Shown here piece after piece: positions 1 to 8,883 of a DNA stretch of 64,000 nucleotides. Under the pieces are notes generated by a model that was not told where the DNA came from, searched no databases, and worked only from the letters and a program-made list of their open reading frames with translations. Within the stretch, counting starts at the first letter, position 1; each line of letters opens with the position of its first letter. The stretch lies in contig NZ_JAHXYI010000007.1 of assembly GCF_019970045.1 (NCBI RefSeq), positions 186,001-250,000 on the forward strand, given 5' to 3'. Source of the DNA: Chryseobacterium sp. GVT01B (GTDB lineage: Bacteria > Bacteroidota > Bacteroidia > Flavobacteriales > Weeksellaceae). The position numbers and the translations under genes are program-made.

Positions 1-834
1 ACCAAGGCTTACCGCATTTTGTGCTACTCCGTTCGTTCCGTAGGTATATACCCGGTTGTCAGTAACAATAATATTATTTGATGTGATAACGAGGTCACGG
101 ATATTTTCGAAACTTGTAGGAAGTTGTGTCGGAGTACCGTTGTTATAAAAATAAGCCGCTGTTGCGGATGAATATACCAGTTCAGATTCTGAATCTATAT
201 GTTTGAATGCTCCGGGAGCTTCCGTGGTCCATGTAGAATATACCGGAAAGGTCGTATTCATCTGATGGCTCTTCAATCCTGTATTGGTTACAGAATATAC
301 TTTATTCCCGAATATGGTTGCTTCATTACTCGCTTCATAAACTCCGCCAGTAAGGAAGAAGGTAGAATCTCCGAACTCTTTATTGTTCAGATTAAATATG
401 GAAAGTCCATAGCCTACAGAAATGACAGCCTGATTTCCGGTTATGGAAATATGATTGATTTTTTTATTTCCGCTATAGCCGGTAGCAATAGGAATATCAA
501 CAATATATTTGATTTCCTGTGGGGTGATAACATCCATTGAACCGTTTTCATATCCAATAAGTCCTGTTTTGGTCTGTGGATTATAGTCAAAGGCTGTTAT
601 ACCAATATTATGCAGACCATTGGCTTTGGACAACTTCGTAATTTCTCCTGTTGATATGGTATAATAGAATATTCCGTTTTCTGTAGCTGCAATGATTTTC
701 CCATTGTCTTCTTTCATAGCTAAGACTTTGTTGTAGGAAAATAGATCTGCCCATTTTTTTGATGAAATGACCTGAGCTTTTGTAAACTGCAGGGATGCTA
801 AAATACCAAGAGAAATTATAGAGAGTTTTTTCAT
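1..834 (-). CDS. PorZ-like beta-propeller protein, N-terminal part (runs off the left edge)
   Basis: Partial minus-strand reading frame of 278 codons with no stop up to the window edge. It begins with a Sec signal peptide (MKKLSIISLGILASLQF, then TKAQ). The mature part shows repeated propeller strands such as KVLAMKEDNGKIIAATENG, GLHNIGITAFDYNPQTKTG and IGYENGSMDVI. This layout matches the N-terminal propeller of PorZ, the surface component of the type IX secretion attachment complex, as I remember the family. The start lies 9 nt after the metallophosphatase stop, so the three minus-strand genes are probably one operon. The C-terminal half, where a T9SS sorting domain would sit, is outside the window. 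Another T9SS-exported propeller protein is possible. Confidence 0.6.
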   Translation of the reverse strand, partial: MKKLSIISLGILASLQFTKAQVISSKKWADLFSYNKVLAMKEDNGKIIAATENGIFYYTISTGEITKLSKANGLHNIGITAFDYNPQTKTGLIGYENGSMDVITPQEIKYIVDIPIATGYSGNKKINHISITGNQAVISVGYGLSIFNLNNKEFGDSTFFLTGGVYEASNEATIFGNKVYSVTNTGLKSHQMNTTFPVYSTWTTEAPGAFKHIDSESELVYSSATAAYFYNNGTPTQLPTSFENIRDLVITSNNIIVTDNRVYTYGTNGVAQNAVSLG

Positions 835-843
835 ATTATGCGG

Positions 844-1791
844 TTATGCTATGCTGCTGTCTATTGCCTGATTGTTCCAGGAAATATGCTGTATGTTTTT
901 GTTTGTATCAAAATAAAAATCTATTCTACCCAAAAGAAGACCTGCCCATCCTACCTGATTGACAAGGACGTTTTTGCCCTGTCTGTTGGTATAAGTTTGA
1001 GGTTCCGGTAAGAATGTATGAGTATGGCCTCCCAGAATAATATCAATATTTTCTGTACTGGCCGCTAAAATTTTGTCACTTATTTTATTCGGCTCATCTT
1101 TATAATCATAACCGATGTGTGAAAGACAAATCACAAGATCACATTTCTGATCTTTTTTAAGATAATTGGAATAATGCTGTGCTACATCTACCGGATCGGA
1201 ATAAACGGTTTCTCCATACTGTTTTTTACCTACAAGGCCGTCCAGTTGAATTCCCACACCGAAAATTCCTACTTTGATTCCATTCTTGTTGAAGATCTTA
1301 TATGGGGAAGTTTTTCCATCAAGAATTGTATTTTTAAAATCATAATTGGAACAGATAAAAGGAAACTTCGCATTGGGAAGTACTTTTAAAAATCCATCAA
1401 GACCATTATCAAAATCATGATTCCCCATGGTAGAGGCATCATATTTCATCATGGACATTAATTTAAACTCCAGTTCTCCTCCAAAGAAATTGAAATATGG
1501 AGTTCCCTGAAAAATATCTCCAGAATCAAGAAGCAGTACATTGCTTTCCTGATTTCTGATCTGCTGAATTAAGCTCGCCCTTCTTGCAAAACCTCCCTGG
1601 TTAGGATTCTTTGTATAGCTTGCATCGAAAGGTTCTATTCTGCTATGCTGGTCATTGGTATGAAGGATCGTCAGTTTATTTGCGGATTTTAAATCAAGAA
1701 TTTTCAACTCTTCCGCCATCATCATATTGGGAGCTAAAGCCATTGCCAAAGATCCGCCTCCTATTGCTTTTAAAAAACTTTTTCTATCCAT
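844..1791 (-). CDS. 5'-nucleotidase/UDP-sugar hydrolase-type metallophosphatase (catalytic domain only)
   Basis: 315 aa. The N-terminus MDRKSFLKAIGGGSLAMALA resembles a Tat or Sec export signal but lacks the twin arginine. The calcineurin-like dinuclear metal motifs are visible: TNDQHSR near residue 46, DSGDIFQGTP near 90, MGNHDFDNG near 122 and GGHTHTF near 255. These match the UshA/NadN N-terminal domain, which removes phosphate from nucleotides in the periplasm. Classical UshA is about 550 aa because it also carries a substrate-binding C-terminal domain. Here that domain is the separate upstream gene, which ends in TAATG overlapping this start. Translational coupling and a two-subunit enzyme are inferred. 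Confidence 0.9.
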   Translation of the reverse strand: MDRKSFLKAIGGGSLAMALAPNMMMAEELKILDLKSANKLTILHTNDQHSRIEPFDASYTKNPNQGGFARRASLIQQIRNQESNVLLLDSGDIFQGTPYFNFFGGELEFKLMSMMKYDASTMGNHDFDNGLDGFLKVLPNAKFPFICSNYDFKNTILDGKTSPYKIFNKNGIKVGIFGVGIQLDGLVGKKQYGETVYSDPVDVAQHYSNYLKKDQKCDLVICLSHIGYDYKDEPNKISDKILAASTENIDIILGGHTHTFLPEPQTYTNRQGKNVLVNQVGWAGLLLGRIDFYFDTNKNIQHISWNNQAIDSSIA

Positions 1792-2549
1792 TACTTCTTC
1801 CCGATAAAAATTAAACGAACATCTGAATTTACTACAACTTCAGGAGTTTTCTTAAAATAATCAATAAACAGATCTCTCATTTTAATTCCTGTTGAGATAG
1901 ATTCTCCTTTTGCAAAGAATTTCATATTGTCTCCTCCCAGTGCAAGATAGTCTGAAGTGGCAATATAATAATCTTTAGCCGGATCCACTGTTTTTCCGTT
2001 GATTAAAGATTTGATTACCTGTCCGTTATTGGTCTCAATATACAAGTGAGAAACCGGATTGTTGACCTGCGTTTTTGCATAATACTCAAAAAGCCCCTGT
2101 AAATCTGTTCCTTTCATTTTCACAATTACCACCTCATTTTCAAAAGGCATTACTTCAAATACATTTTTGAGTAAAATGTCTCCCTTTCCGATAGTGGTAC
2201 GGATTCCTCCGATATTGATCAATGCAGCGTCTACATTTTGCTTAAGATGAGTTTTTATCCATTCATTACCTCCTTCAAACGTGTAGTCAGCTAAAAGATT
2301 GCCCAGATTGCTGTTATCACCTTGCTTAGTAAGATCCACATTGGTATGAGAGATCTTCTGGTTCATTTCTTTATCCAGTTTTTGCTTATAAGGTTCAATA
2401 AATTTTGCAATCTCCTCATCATTTTTCAGCTCATTATTAACAGAAATATTTTTCTGGGTCTTTACATCCGCAAGTTGCAACGTAGAAGCTGTTTTGCATG
2501 CTGTAAGGGTCGCCAGGGCAATTCCTATTAACAAGAATTTATTTTTCAT
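1791..2549 (-). CDS. 5'-nucleotidase C-terminal domain lipoprotein
   Basis: 252 aa from the ATG at 2549. An ATG seven codons upstream is in frame, but the chosen start gives a clean lipoprotein signal (MKNKFLLIGIALATLTAC, with Cys18 as lipidation site). The body matches the 5'-nucleotidase C-terminal substrate-binding domain: SNLGNLLADY, INIGGIRTTI, FEVMPFENEVV and the late TSDYLALGGDNM. It has no metallophosphatase domain, which is encoded by the overlapping downstream gene. The two probably act together at the cell envelope in nucleotide scavenging. Confidence 0.88.
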   Translation of the reverse strand: MKNKFLLIGIALATLTACKTASTLQLADVKTQKNISVNNELKNDEEIAKFIEPYKQKLDKEMNQKISHTNVDLTKQGDNSNLGNLLADYTFEGGNEWIKTHLKQNVDAALINIGGIRTTIGKGDILLKNVFEVMPFENEVVIVKMKGTDLQGLFEYYAKTQVNNPVSHLYIETNNGQVIKSLINGKTVDPAKDYYIATSDYLALGGDNMKFFAKGESISTGIKMRDLFIDYFKKTPEVVVNSDVRLIFIGKK

Positions 2550-2629
2550 AATATCTTTTAGTATATGCAAATATAACTATATGTATAATAAAACATTATT
2601 ATTTATTACAAATTCTTACTGTAAATTAT

Positions 2630-2637
2630 TAAATTTG
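2630..2637 (+). promoter_or_regulatory. Putative -7 box for dapA
   Basis: TAAATTTG matches the Bacteroidetes -7 consensus TAnnTTTG and lies 19 nt before the dapA ATG, giving a short leader. No good TTG -33 element is seen at the usual spacing, so confidence is limited. Confidence 0.4.
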
Positions 2638-2656
2638 ACAAAAATAATTCTAACAG

Positions 2657-3529
2657 ATGAGCATTTTAAAAGGAGTAGGTGTTGCATTGGTAACGCCCTT
2701 TAATGAAGATTTATCCGTTGACTTCGATAGTTTAACAAAACTAGTGGAGTACAATATCGAAAACGGAACCAATTATTTGGTAGTATTGGGTACTACGGCA
2801 GAAGCCGCAACGCTTTCTGCAGAGGAGAAGAAACAGGTAATTGAGCATATCATTAAGGTGAATAATAAACGTCTTCCTTTAGTTTTAGGGATTGGCGGCA
2901 ACGATACTCTTGACGTCAAGAAACAGATTGAAGAAGCAGATCTTTCTGCATTTGAAGCAGTACTTTCAGTATCTCCTTATTACAATAAACCAAACCAGGA
3001 AGGTCTTTATCAACACTATAAAATGTTAGCTTCCACAGGGAAAAATATTATTATATATAATGTTCCTTCAAGAACAGGACAGAACGTAGAAGCAGATACT
3101 ACTCTTCGTCTTGCAAAAGAATTTCCTAATTTGTTCCTGATTAAGGAAGCTTCACCTAATATTTTACAGTATTTTGATATTCTGAGAAAGAAGCCTGAAG
3201 GATTTTCACTGGTTTCCGGAGATGATGAATACACATTACCGGTAACACTGGCAGGAGGAGATGGTGTGATTTCAGTAATAGGACAGGCATATCCTAAAGA
3301 ATTTTCTACCATGGTACAACTGGCTTTTGAAGGGAAAGTGAAAGAAGCTTACGCAATTCACAATAAGCTGGTTGATATTACCCGTTTGATTTTTGCAGAA
3401 GGAAACCCTTGCGGTATTAAAGTAATACTGGCTGAAAAAGGAATCATTAAAAACTTCTTAAGACTTCCTTTGGTTGCAGCTTCAGAAGGTCTTCATGCAA
3501 AGATTAAAGCTGAAATGGCAAACATTTAA
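2657..3529 (+). CDS. dapA: 4-hydroxy-tetrahydrodipicolinate synthase
   Basis: 290 aa, the usual length. It condenses pyruvate with aspartate semialdehyde, the first committed step of the lysine/diaminopimelate pathway, in the cytoplasm. Visible motifs are the substrate loop LGTTAEAATLS near residue 44 (many homologues have GTTGES), SPYYNKPNQEGLYQHY with the catalytic Tyr, YNVPSRTG, and LIKEAS with the Schiff-base lysine. The start follows a likely TAnnTTTG box, and a hairpin terminator follows the stop. It is transcribed divergently from the 5'-nucleotidase pair. Confidence 0.96.
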   Translation: MSILKGVGVALVTPFNEDLSVDFDSLTKLVEYNIENGTNYLVVLGTTAEAATLSAEEKKQVIEHIIKVNNKRLPLVLGIGGNDTLDVKKQIEEADLSAFEAVLSVSPYYNKPNQEGLYQHYKMLASTGKNIIIYNVPSRTGQNVEADTTLRLAKEFPNLFLIKEASPNILQYFDILRKKPEGFSLVSGDDEYTLPVTLAGGDGVISVIGQAYPKEFSTMVQLAFEGKVKEAYAIHNKLVDITRLIFAEGNPCGIKVILAEKGIIKNFLRLPLVAASEGLHAKIKAEMANI

Positions 3530-3579
3530 TTATGAATTGAATTTTAAAATTCAGCAGTTCATATTGAAAAATATAAAGG

Positions 3580-3608
3580 GTGGAAAGTTTAGGCTTTTCA
3601 CTTTTTTT
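3580..3608 (+). terminator. Intrinsic terminator after dapA
   Basis: GTGGAAAG and CTTTTCAC form an 8-bp stem with one G-T pair around a 6-nt loop, followed by a run of seven T. It lies between the dapA stop and the acetyltransferase start. Confidence 0.65.
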
Positions 3609-3631
3609 AATCATTAATAATACAATAAATC

Positions 3632-4135
3632 ATGAAATTAAGACAGGCAACAGCTGTAGATATCCCTTTAATTCAGGATCTGGCACGAAGATCATGGGAA
3701 AATGCCTATGCAGACATTCTTTCAACACAACAGATGGAATTTATGCTTTCTGAAATGTATTCTGAAACAGAAATTCTGAACCACCTTCAGAACCCCCATT
3801 ACCATTATTATCTTATTCAGGATGAAAATAATGATTCTTATGAAGGTTTTATCGGATACGAACATCATTACGAAGAGAAAACAACCAAGCTGCACCGTAT
3901 TTATCTGGTTCCGGAAAGTAAAGGAAAAGGATTTGGCAAAAAAGCACTTCAGTTTCTTCATGAGAAAGTTTCTGAGAATGGAAATGAAAGAATTATTTTG
4001 AATGTGAATAAAAATAATTCTGCCCGAAACTTCTATGAGTCCCAAGGATACAGGGTTTATGGAGAAGGTGTTTTCGATATCGGGAACGGATTTGTAATGG
4101 ATGATTACATGATGGAATTTCTAATTCACTTATGA
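3632..4135 (+). CDS. GNAT family N-acetyltransferase
   Basis: 167 aa. The GNAT fold is shown by the N-terminal MKLRQATAVDIPLIQDLA strand-helix, the core strand KLHRIYLVPESKGKGFGKK with the acetyl-CoA loop (R/Q-x-x-G-x-G/A variant ESKGKGFGKKA), and the C-terminal LNVNKNNSARNFYESQGY followed by GVFDIGNGFVMDDYMME. The substrate cannot be told from sequence. Close relatives are usually described as ribosomal-protein-alanine or small-molecule acetyltransferases. It is a single gene with a terminator on each side. Confidence 0.9.
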   Translation: MKLRQATAVDIPLIQDLARRSWENAYADILSTQQMEFMLSEMYSETEILNHLQNPHYHYYLIQDENNDSYEGFIGYEHHYEEKTTKLHRIYLVPESKGKGFGKKALQFLHEKVSENGNERIILNVNKNNSARNFYESQGYRVYGEGVFDIGNGFVMDDYMMEFLIHL

Positions 4136-4303
4136 TTGACTTAAAATTTTGTAACTTTATCCTGTAATTCTATAACAAGTGAGTTCTTTTTTTGAATGAT
4201 CTTTGCTTCAGAACCAAATCACTTATAACAATACATTCATATGCTTGGTTTTGAGCTGACACAGCTTTTTATCAGTATATTTTTTTCATCCTTAGTGTTT
4301 AAA

Positions 4304-4332
4304 TTCCTGTATTCTTAAATACAGGAGTTTTT
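4304..4332 (+). terminator. Intrinsic terminator in the 4136-4430 gap
   Basis: CCTGTATT and AATACAGG form a perfect 8-bp stem with a CTTA loop, followed by AGTTTTT. It lies about 170 nt after the acetyltransferase stop. Nothing else was recognised in this 295-nt gap. Confidence 0.6.
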
Positions 4333-4430
4333 GCGTCTATATGGCAAAAATAAAAAAAATACACCTATTTCACTTTTAAATGAAATAAATTATTATATTT
4401 ACTAAATAAAACAGGCTTATATATACTAGG

Positions 4431-5012
4431 ATGAAAATGTATGTTAAATTTGATTTCAATGCCCTTTGTAAAAAGGTATTGGACGAAAAACTTAAAGAAC
4501 ACGGGCTGAAGTACAGGTTGCTGAACTTCGGTGAAGTGGAATTTTATGAGCCCCTCACAAAGGAACAGCACAGCCTTTTTAAGCAAAATCTTGAAGACTA
4601 TGGTATCGAAATCATAGAAAGTCAGAAGACCGCGCTGGTACAGAAAATAAAAGATGCTATCGTAGAACTGGTCTTTTCTGATGAGATCATACCGGTAAAA
4701 GCATCCATATATATTTCTGAGAAACTGAATCACAGTTACGGATATCTTTCCAACCTGTTTTCCGAAGTTGCCTATACATCTATTGAGAATTTTATTATTC
4801 TGCAGAAGATAGAGCACGCAAAAGCCCTGATCATAAGAAACAAACAAAGCCTTACAGAAATAGCCCACAAACTAAACTACTCCAGTGTGGCACATCTGAG
4901 TACCCAGTTTAAAAATACAACTGGAATCACTCCCTCCCAGTTTCAAAAAATTATTGGAAAAAGAAGAAGAGCTCAGAGCACGGTAATAAACCCTAAAATG
5001 CAGTATGAATAA
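4431..5012 (+). CDS. AraC-type helix-turn-helix regulator
   Basis: 193 aa. Residues 1-75 form a small domain with no recognised ligand-binding fold (MKMYVKFDFNALCKKVLDEK). The C-terminal 110 residues are an AraC HTH: IYISEKLNHSYGYLSNLFSE as the first helix-turn-helix and SLTEIAHKLNYSSVAHLSTQ followed by FKNTTGITPSQFQK as the second. It overlaps the next gene by 8 nt, so the two are co-translated and likely act together. Flavobacteria commonly carry this short AraC plus receiver-like pair. The target genes are unknown. Confidence 0.85.
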   Translation: MKMYVKFDFNALCKKVLDEKLKEHGLKYRLLNFGEVEFYEPLTKEQHSLFKQNLEDYGIEIIESQKTALVQKIKDAIVELVFSDEIIPVKASIYISEKLNHSYGYLSNLFSEVAYTSIENFIILQKIEHAKALIIRNKQSLTEIAHKLNYSSVAHLSTQFKNTTGITPSQFQKIIGKRRRAQSTVINPKMQYE

Positions 5013-5451
5013 AGAATTTCTGAACGTAATAGTAGCAGATAACGATGAAAACACCTTGATTTTCTTTAAAAATATTTTGAAAGAGCTGAAAATCTCTATA
5101 AAAGTTCAATGCTTCTCTAACGGTAAAGATATGATGCTGTATCTGAATAATGATGATGCCGTAGTTCCGGAAATTGTTTTTATAAATTACACCATCCCTG
5201 GAAAAGACAGCATGGAATGTCTGGAAGAAATCGAAGCAAATTCAAAATTCAATAACATGGTCACCGCCATTTTTTCGGAACCGATTCCGGAAAATGAAAT
5301 TGAAGATATTTTTGTAAAAGGAGCCAATATTTTCATGAAAAAACCTGAGTCTTTTGAGAGTCTGAAAAAGGTGCTTACAGAAATTATTACAATCAATTGG
5401 CAGTATCATGCTTCAGGATTGAATAAAGATAATTTTATTCTGAAAGTGTGA
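5005..5451 (+). CDS. Receiver-domain protein with Asn at the phosphoacceptor position
   Basis: 148 aa, a single CheY-like domain with no output domain. Acidic residues Asp12/Asp14 (VIVADNDENT), the switch Ser91 (AIFSEP) and Lys113 (MKKPES) align with a receiver. The residue where the phosphorylated Asp is expected is Asn61 (IVFINYTIPGKDSMECL); relatives I recall have Asp there (MDYNIP). If the alignment is right, the protein cannot be phosphorylated in the standard way and may be a constitutive or protein-binding partner of the overlapping AraC regulator. Confidence 0.82.
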   Translation: MNKEFLNVIVADNDENTLIFFKNILKELKISIKVQCFSNGKDMMLYLNNDDAVVPEIVFINYTIPGKDSMECLEEIEANSKFNNMVTAIFSEPIPENEIEDIFVKGANIFMKKPESFESLKKVLTEIITINWQYHASGLNKDNFILKV

Positions 5452-6034
5452 TGAATAAAGGTTTTATGAATTTAATATTAAGAAAATATTAATCGTATTT
5501 GATGCATACTATTCACAAATAAGTGAAAATTTTATAACTAATACTTAAAATCATATAAAAAGGATCTGAATTAATATACTGACATTTGTAAAAGTAATCT
5601 GAGACACAAATTTCATTATATAGTATAAGATACAGATGAATGAGAAGTAATTGTTTCTAAAAACAAAATTATATAAATCACGATGTTAGTTAACAAAATG
5701 AATTATACTAATTTTCCAATTTTAAAGCACAGAAGATCTTTAAACAAAACGGTACAATCATGAAAACTCAAAAGTAGTTGGAGGTATTTTTATTCGTTTC
5801 ATTCCCTCATCTCCACCGAAACTCAGTTAGTTTTTATAATAAGCAAGTTGGAAAAAAATAATTCATTTTGTTTTTCATAATTTGTTTTAATAGTTAAGGT
5901 TTTAGCTTATCAAATAATATTGTTATATAGATATTTTCACACCACATCACAAAATATTAAGCCTTAACTATTAAAATGAATTTTTTGGATATACCAAAAA
6001 GTAATTTCTTCTAAATAACAGTTTTATAAGGGGG
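5452..6034. other. 580-nt AT-rich non-coding stretch
   Basis: No reading frame of credible length was found on either strand. It contains a perfect 15-bp inverted repeat and ends at a plus-strand terminator that faces recG. The terminator lies too far from the receiver gene to be its obvious end, so an untranslated transcript or a long 3' UTR is possible. Confidence 0.5.
5885..5976. repeat. 15-bp perfect inverted repeat with a 62-nt spacer
   Basis: TTTTAATAGTTAAGG (5885-5899) is exactly complementary to CCTTAACTATTAAAA (5962-5976). A further match, AATTCATTTT at 5860-5869 against AAAATGAATT at 5973-5982, extends the symmetry with an offset. It could be the stem of a large hairpin, a regulator-binding dyad or the ends of a small non-autonomous element. 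No target-site duplication was confirmed. Confidence 0.6.
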
Positions 6035-6064
6035 CCGCAGGAAGTATTTTCTGCGGTTTTTTTT
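6035..6064 (+). terminator. Intrinsic terminator facing recG
   Basis: CCGCAG, a 10-nt loop and CTGCGG, followed by eight T. The T-run lies only on the plus-strand side, so it terminates rightward transcription and protects the 3' end of convergent recG, whose stop codon overlaps the T-run. Confidence 0.75.
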
Positions 6065-8150
6065 ATGAAATTTTACTCCATTTGTTTTTTCCTTTGTAAT
6101 ATCTGATATAATAGTTTTTAATGATCAGATTATCAGGTCTGGACAGCATTGGATCAGCTTCCAGAATTTTTTCTACCGTATTTTTTGTTGTTTTGATGAT
6201 CGCCGAATCATTAATCAGGTCTAATCTCTTAAAATCTACCACACCACTTTGCTGGGTACCCAGAATATCTCCAGGGCCCCGAAGCTGCATATCCACTTCT
6301 GAGATTTTAAAGCCGTCATTGGTTTCAGTCATTGTCTTGATGCGCGTTCTGCTTTCTTTCGACAATTTATCCGATGTCATCAGGATACAGTAACTCTGTT
6401 CAGCACCTCTTCCTACACGTCCTCTCAGCTGATGGAGCTGTGAAAGGCCAAACCTTTCTGAACTTTCAATAACCATTACAGAAGCATTGGGAACATTTAC
6501 CCCAACTTCAATTACTGTAGTTGCTACCATAATTTCAGCTTTCCCTGAAGCAAAATAAGCCATTGCTGCGTCTTTTTCATCCGGTTTCATTTTCCCGTGA
6601 AGCATGGTCACATTATATTCTGAGAAATAATCCATGACATGTTCCAGGCCTTCCACCAGATTTTTGTAATCTAAGGTTTCAGATTCCTCAATAAGCGGAT
6701 ATACAAAATAGACCTGTCTGCCTTTCTTAATTTCATCTTTACAGAAGTTATAAACATAAAGCCTGTCTTTTTCACGTCTGTGAGCAGTAATGATGGGTTT
6801 TCTTCCCACAGGCATTTCATCAATCACGGAAACATCCAGATCAGAATAAAAACTCATCGCAAGTGTTCTTGGAATAGGAGTAGCGGTCATCACCAGAATA
6901 TGGGGCGGAATTTTATTTTTGGCCCAAAGCTTAGCCCGCTGGGCAACTCCGAATCTATGCTGCTCATCAATAATTGCGAGACCCAGATTTTTAAATTTAA
7001 CCTTATCTTCTAAAACAGCATGGGTTCCTACCAGAATTGAAAGTGTCCCATTTTCCAGTTCTTCATGGATAATTCTCCTTTGTGCTGCTTTGCTGGATCC
7101 GGTAAGAATACGGATGTTGATTCCGGTTTTTTCTAACAGTTCTTTGATCCCGTTATAGTGCTGCTGGGCAAGAATTTCTGTTGGAGCCATCAAACAACTC
7201 TGAAAACCGTTGTCCATAGCAATAAGCATGGTTAACAATGCCACCATCGTTTTCCCTGATCCTACATCACCCTGCAAAAGCCTGTTCATCTGAATCGGCC
7301 TTTTCATATCAATCCGGATTTCCTTTAATACTCTTTTCTGTGCATTGGTGAGTTCAAAAGGAAGATGGTTTTCATAGAAATCGTTGAAGTGATCCCCAAT
7401 AATTGGGAAAGGATTGCCATAAGCCTGTGTTTTATGGTGAAGTTTTTTCAAACCATATCCTAATTGAAAAAAGAACGATTCTTCAAATTTTAATCTGTAA
7501 TCAGCCTTATCGAAATGCTCTTTATCCTTTGGAAAATGAACATTCAGGAAAGCGTGCTGTCTTGACATGAATTTAAAGGTTTTCATCAGGTCCTCCGGGA
7601 AATTTTCTTCAATCAGACTCGGAATTTCTTTGCAGATATTTCTCAATGCATTCTGAAAAAACCTTTGACTTAATCCTCTTTTAGTCAATTTTTCTGAACT
7701 TGGATAAATAGGTTTAAGTCTTGTATCTCCTTCTTTATTTTCCTCAGCTTCTATTTCAGGATGCGGCATAGAAAACTGACGGTTGAAAACATTAATTTTT
7801 CCGAAAATATAAACCTCTTTGTTAATAGGAAGCTGCTCTTTCAGCCATTTTGAATACTGGAACCATACCAGATCCATACTGCCTGTTTCATCATTGAATT
7901 TCGCAGATAATCTTTTAGTCTTCCCGGTCTGGATTTCCTGAACATGAGTGATTCTTCCCCTCAATTGTATTTCCTGGCTGCTTTCTTCCTGAAGCTGAGA
8001 AACTGTATAAATTTTACTTTTATCCAGATAGCGGATAGGGTAGAAGTTCAGCATATCTTCAACAGTGGTTAGGCCCAATACACTTTTAATAAGTTTGGCT
8101 CTTTCCGGACCTATTCCTTTTACGTATTCTATGGAGGTTTCGAGATTCAT
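6063..8150 (-). CDS. recG: ATP-dependent DNA helicase RecG
   Basis: 695 aa, full length. RecG remodels stalled replication forks and Holliday junctions. In order: an N-terminal wedge/OB region (YVKGIGPERAKLI at the start, an OB fold near residues 55-150), Walker A GDVGSGKT near residue 295, Walker B-type DEQHRFG near 394, motif III TATPIPRTLAMS, and the C-terminal helicase lobe with HGKMKPDEKD, ATTVIEVGVNVPNAS and QLRGRVGRG. It is a single gene, with an opposing terminator at its 3' end. Confidence 0.97.
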   Translation of the reverse strand: MNLETSIEYVKGIGPERAKLIKSVLGLTTVEDMLNFYPIRYLDKSKIYTVSQLQEESSQEIQLRGRITHVQEIQTGKTKRLSAKFNDETGSMDLVWFQYSKWLKEQLPINKEVYIFGKINVFNRQFSMPHPEIEAEENKEGDTRLKPIYPSSEKLTKRGLSQRFFQNALRNICKEIPSLIEENFPEDLMKTFKFMSRQHAFLNVHFPKDKEHFDKADYRLKFEESFFFQLGYGLKKLHHKTQAYGNPFPIIGDHFNDFYENHLPFELTNAQKRVLKEIRIDMKRPIQMNRLLQGDVGSGKTMVALLTMLIAMDNGFQSCLMAPTEILAQQHYNGIKELLEKTGINIRILTGSSKAAQRRIIHEELENGTLSILVGTHAVLEDKVKFKNLGLAIIDEQHRFGVAQRAKLWAKNKIPPHILVMTATPIPRTLAMSFYSDLDVSVIDEMPVGRKPIITAHRREKDRLYVYNFCKDEIKKGRQVYFVYPLIEESETLDYKNLVEGLEHVMDYFSEYNVTMLHGKMKPDEKDAAMAYFASGKAEIMVATTVIEVGVNVPNASVMVIESSERFGLSQLHQLRGRVGRGAEQSYCILMTSDKLSKESRTRIKTMTETNDGFKISEVDMQLRGPGDILGTQQSGVVDFKRLDLINDSAIIKTTKNTVEKILEADPMLSRPDNLIIKNYYIRYYKGKNKWSKIS

Positions 8151-8234
8151 TTTCAGATTTCAGGATGCGGGTTTTTGAATTTTTTGATCCTTATTTTTTG
8201 ACAAAAGAAATAAAGGTTCGAATTTCGGTAAAAT

Positions 8235-8263
8235 TAAAAAGACTTCCAAAAAATTGGAAGTCT
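8235..8263 (-). terminator. Terminator of the thioredoxin gene
   Basis: AGACTTCCAA and TTGGAAGTCT form a perfect 10-bp stem with a 4-nt loop. On the minus strand it is followed by a T-run (A-run at 8235-8240), placing it downstream of the minus-strand thioredoxin gene. Confidence 0.75.
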
Positions 8264-8308
8264 GTATGGTGAATTTTTAGCATTTAATCCGAAATCGGGA
8301 TCTCTAAA

Positions 8309-8842
8309 TTAATCTTTGATTTTAGATTTGAACTTTTTCTGGTAATCTTCCCATTGTTCTCTGGTTTTAATCTTTTTGAACAAATCTTTTGAGATCAGTT
8401 CCAGATAAGGCTCCAGTTCTTTGGCAGACAATTCTCCCTGAAGAATGGTGATAGGATCTCCATGTTCATCCAGAAATACGGTACTGGGAACAGCACCTAC
8501 ATTCATATACTGTGTAAACTCATGCAGTGAATTTTTTCCTTTTCTGTGCTCAGTATTGGGATTAGAAAATGTTCTTCCAAAGATATCAATACTCTTTTTT
8601 TCTTCTGCATTAAACTTTACAGGATAATAGTTCTCGTTCAGATTTTGAGCAATCACAGCATGTCCATAAGTTTTTTTATCCATGATTTTGCATGGGCCAC
8701 ACCAGTCTGCATAAAAATCGATAAGTATTTTTTTTGGATTTTCCTTTTGAGCTTTTAAGGCTTCCTCAATGGTCATCCATTTTACCTGGGCAAAACTAAA
8801 GTTTAATAAAAGTAAGAGAACTATGCTTAAAATTTTATTCAT
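8309..8842 (-). CDS. Secreted thioredoxin-family protein
   Basis: 177 aa. A Sec signal peptide (MNKILSIVLLLLLNFSFAQ) is followed by a thioredoxin fold with the redox site DFYADWCGPCKIMD near residue 45 and the cis-proline strand NVGAVPSTVFLDEHG. It is probably a periplasmic disulfide reductase or oxidoreductase of the DUF255/thioredoxin_7 type. The substrate cannot be told. The C-terminal 35 residues are a charged Lys-rich tail. Confidence 0.88.
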   Translation of the reverse strand: MNKILSIVLLLLLNFSFAQVKWMTIEEALKAQKENPKKILIDFYADWCGPCKIMDKKTYGHAVIAQNLNENYYPVKFNAEEKKSIDIFGRTFSNPNTEHRKGKNSLHEFTQYMNVGAVPSTVFLDEHGDPITILQGELSAKELEPYLELISKDLFKKIKTREQWEDYQKKFKSKIKD

Positions 8843-8883
8843 ATTGTGATATTTAGGTAAAAATAAGCATAATTACTTATTTT

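Noticed and set aside
199..540. Plus-strand open frame of 113 codons
   Set aside because: It lies antisense to the PorZ-like gene, whose frame has a signal peptide and propeller repeats; no family features are seen in the plus-strand frame.
5885..5976. Insertion sequence ends
   Set aside because: No transposase between or near the arms and no confirmed target-site duplication.
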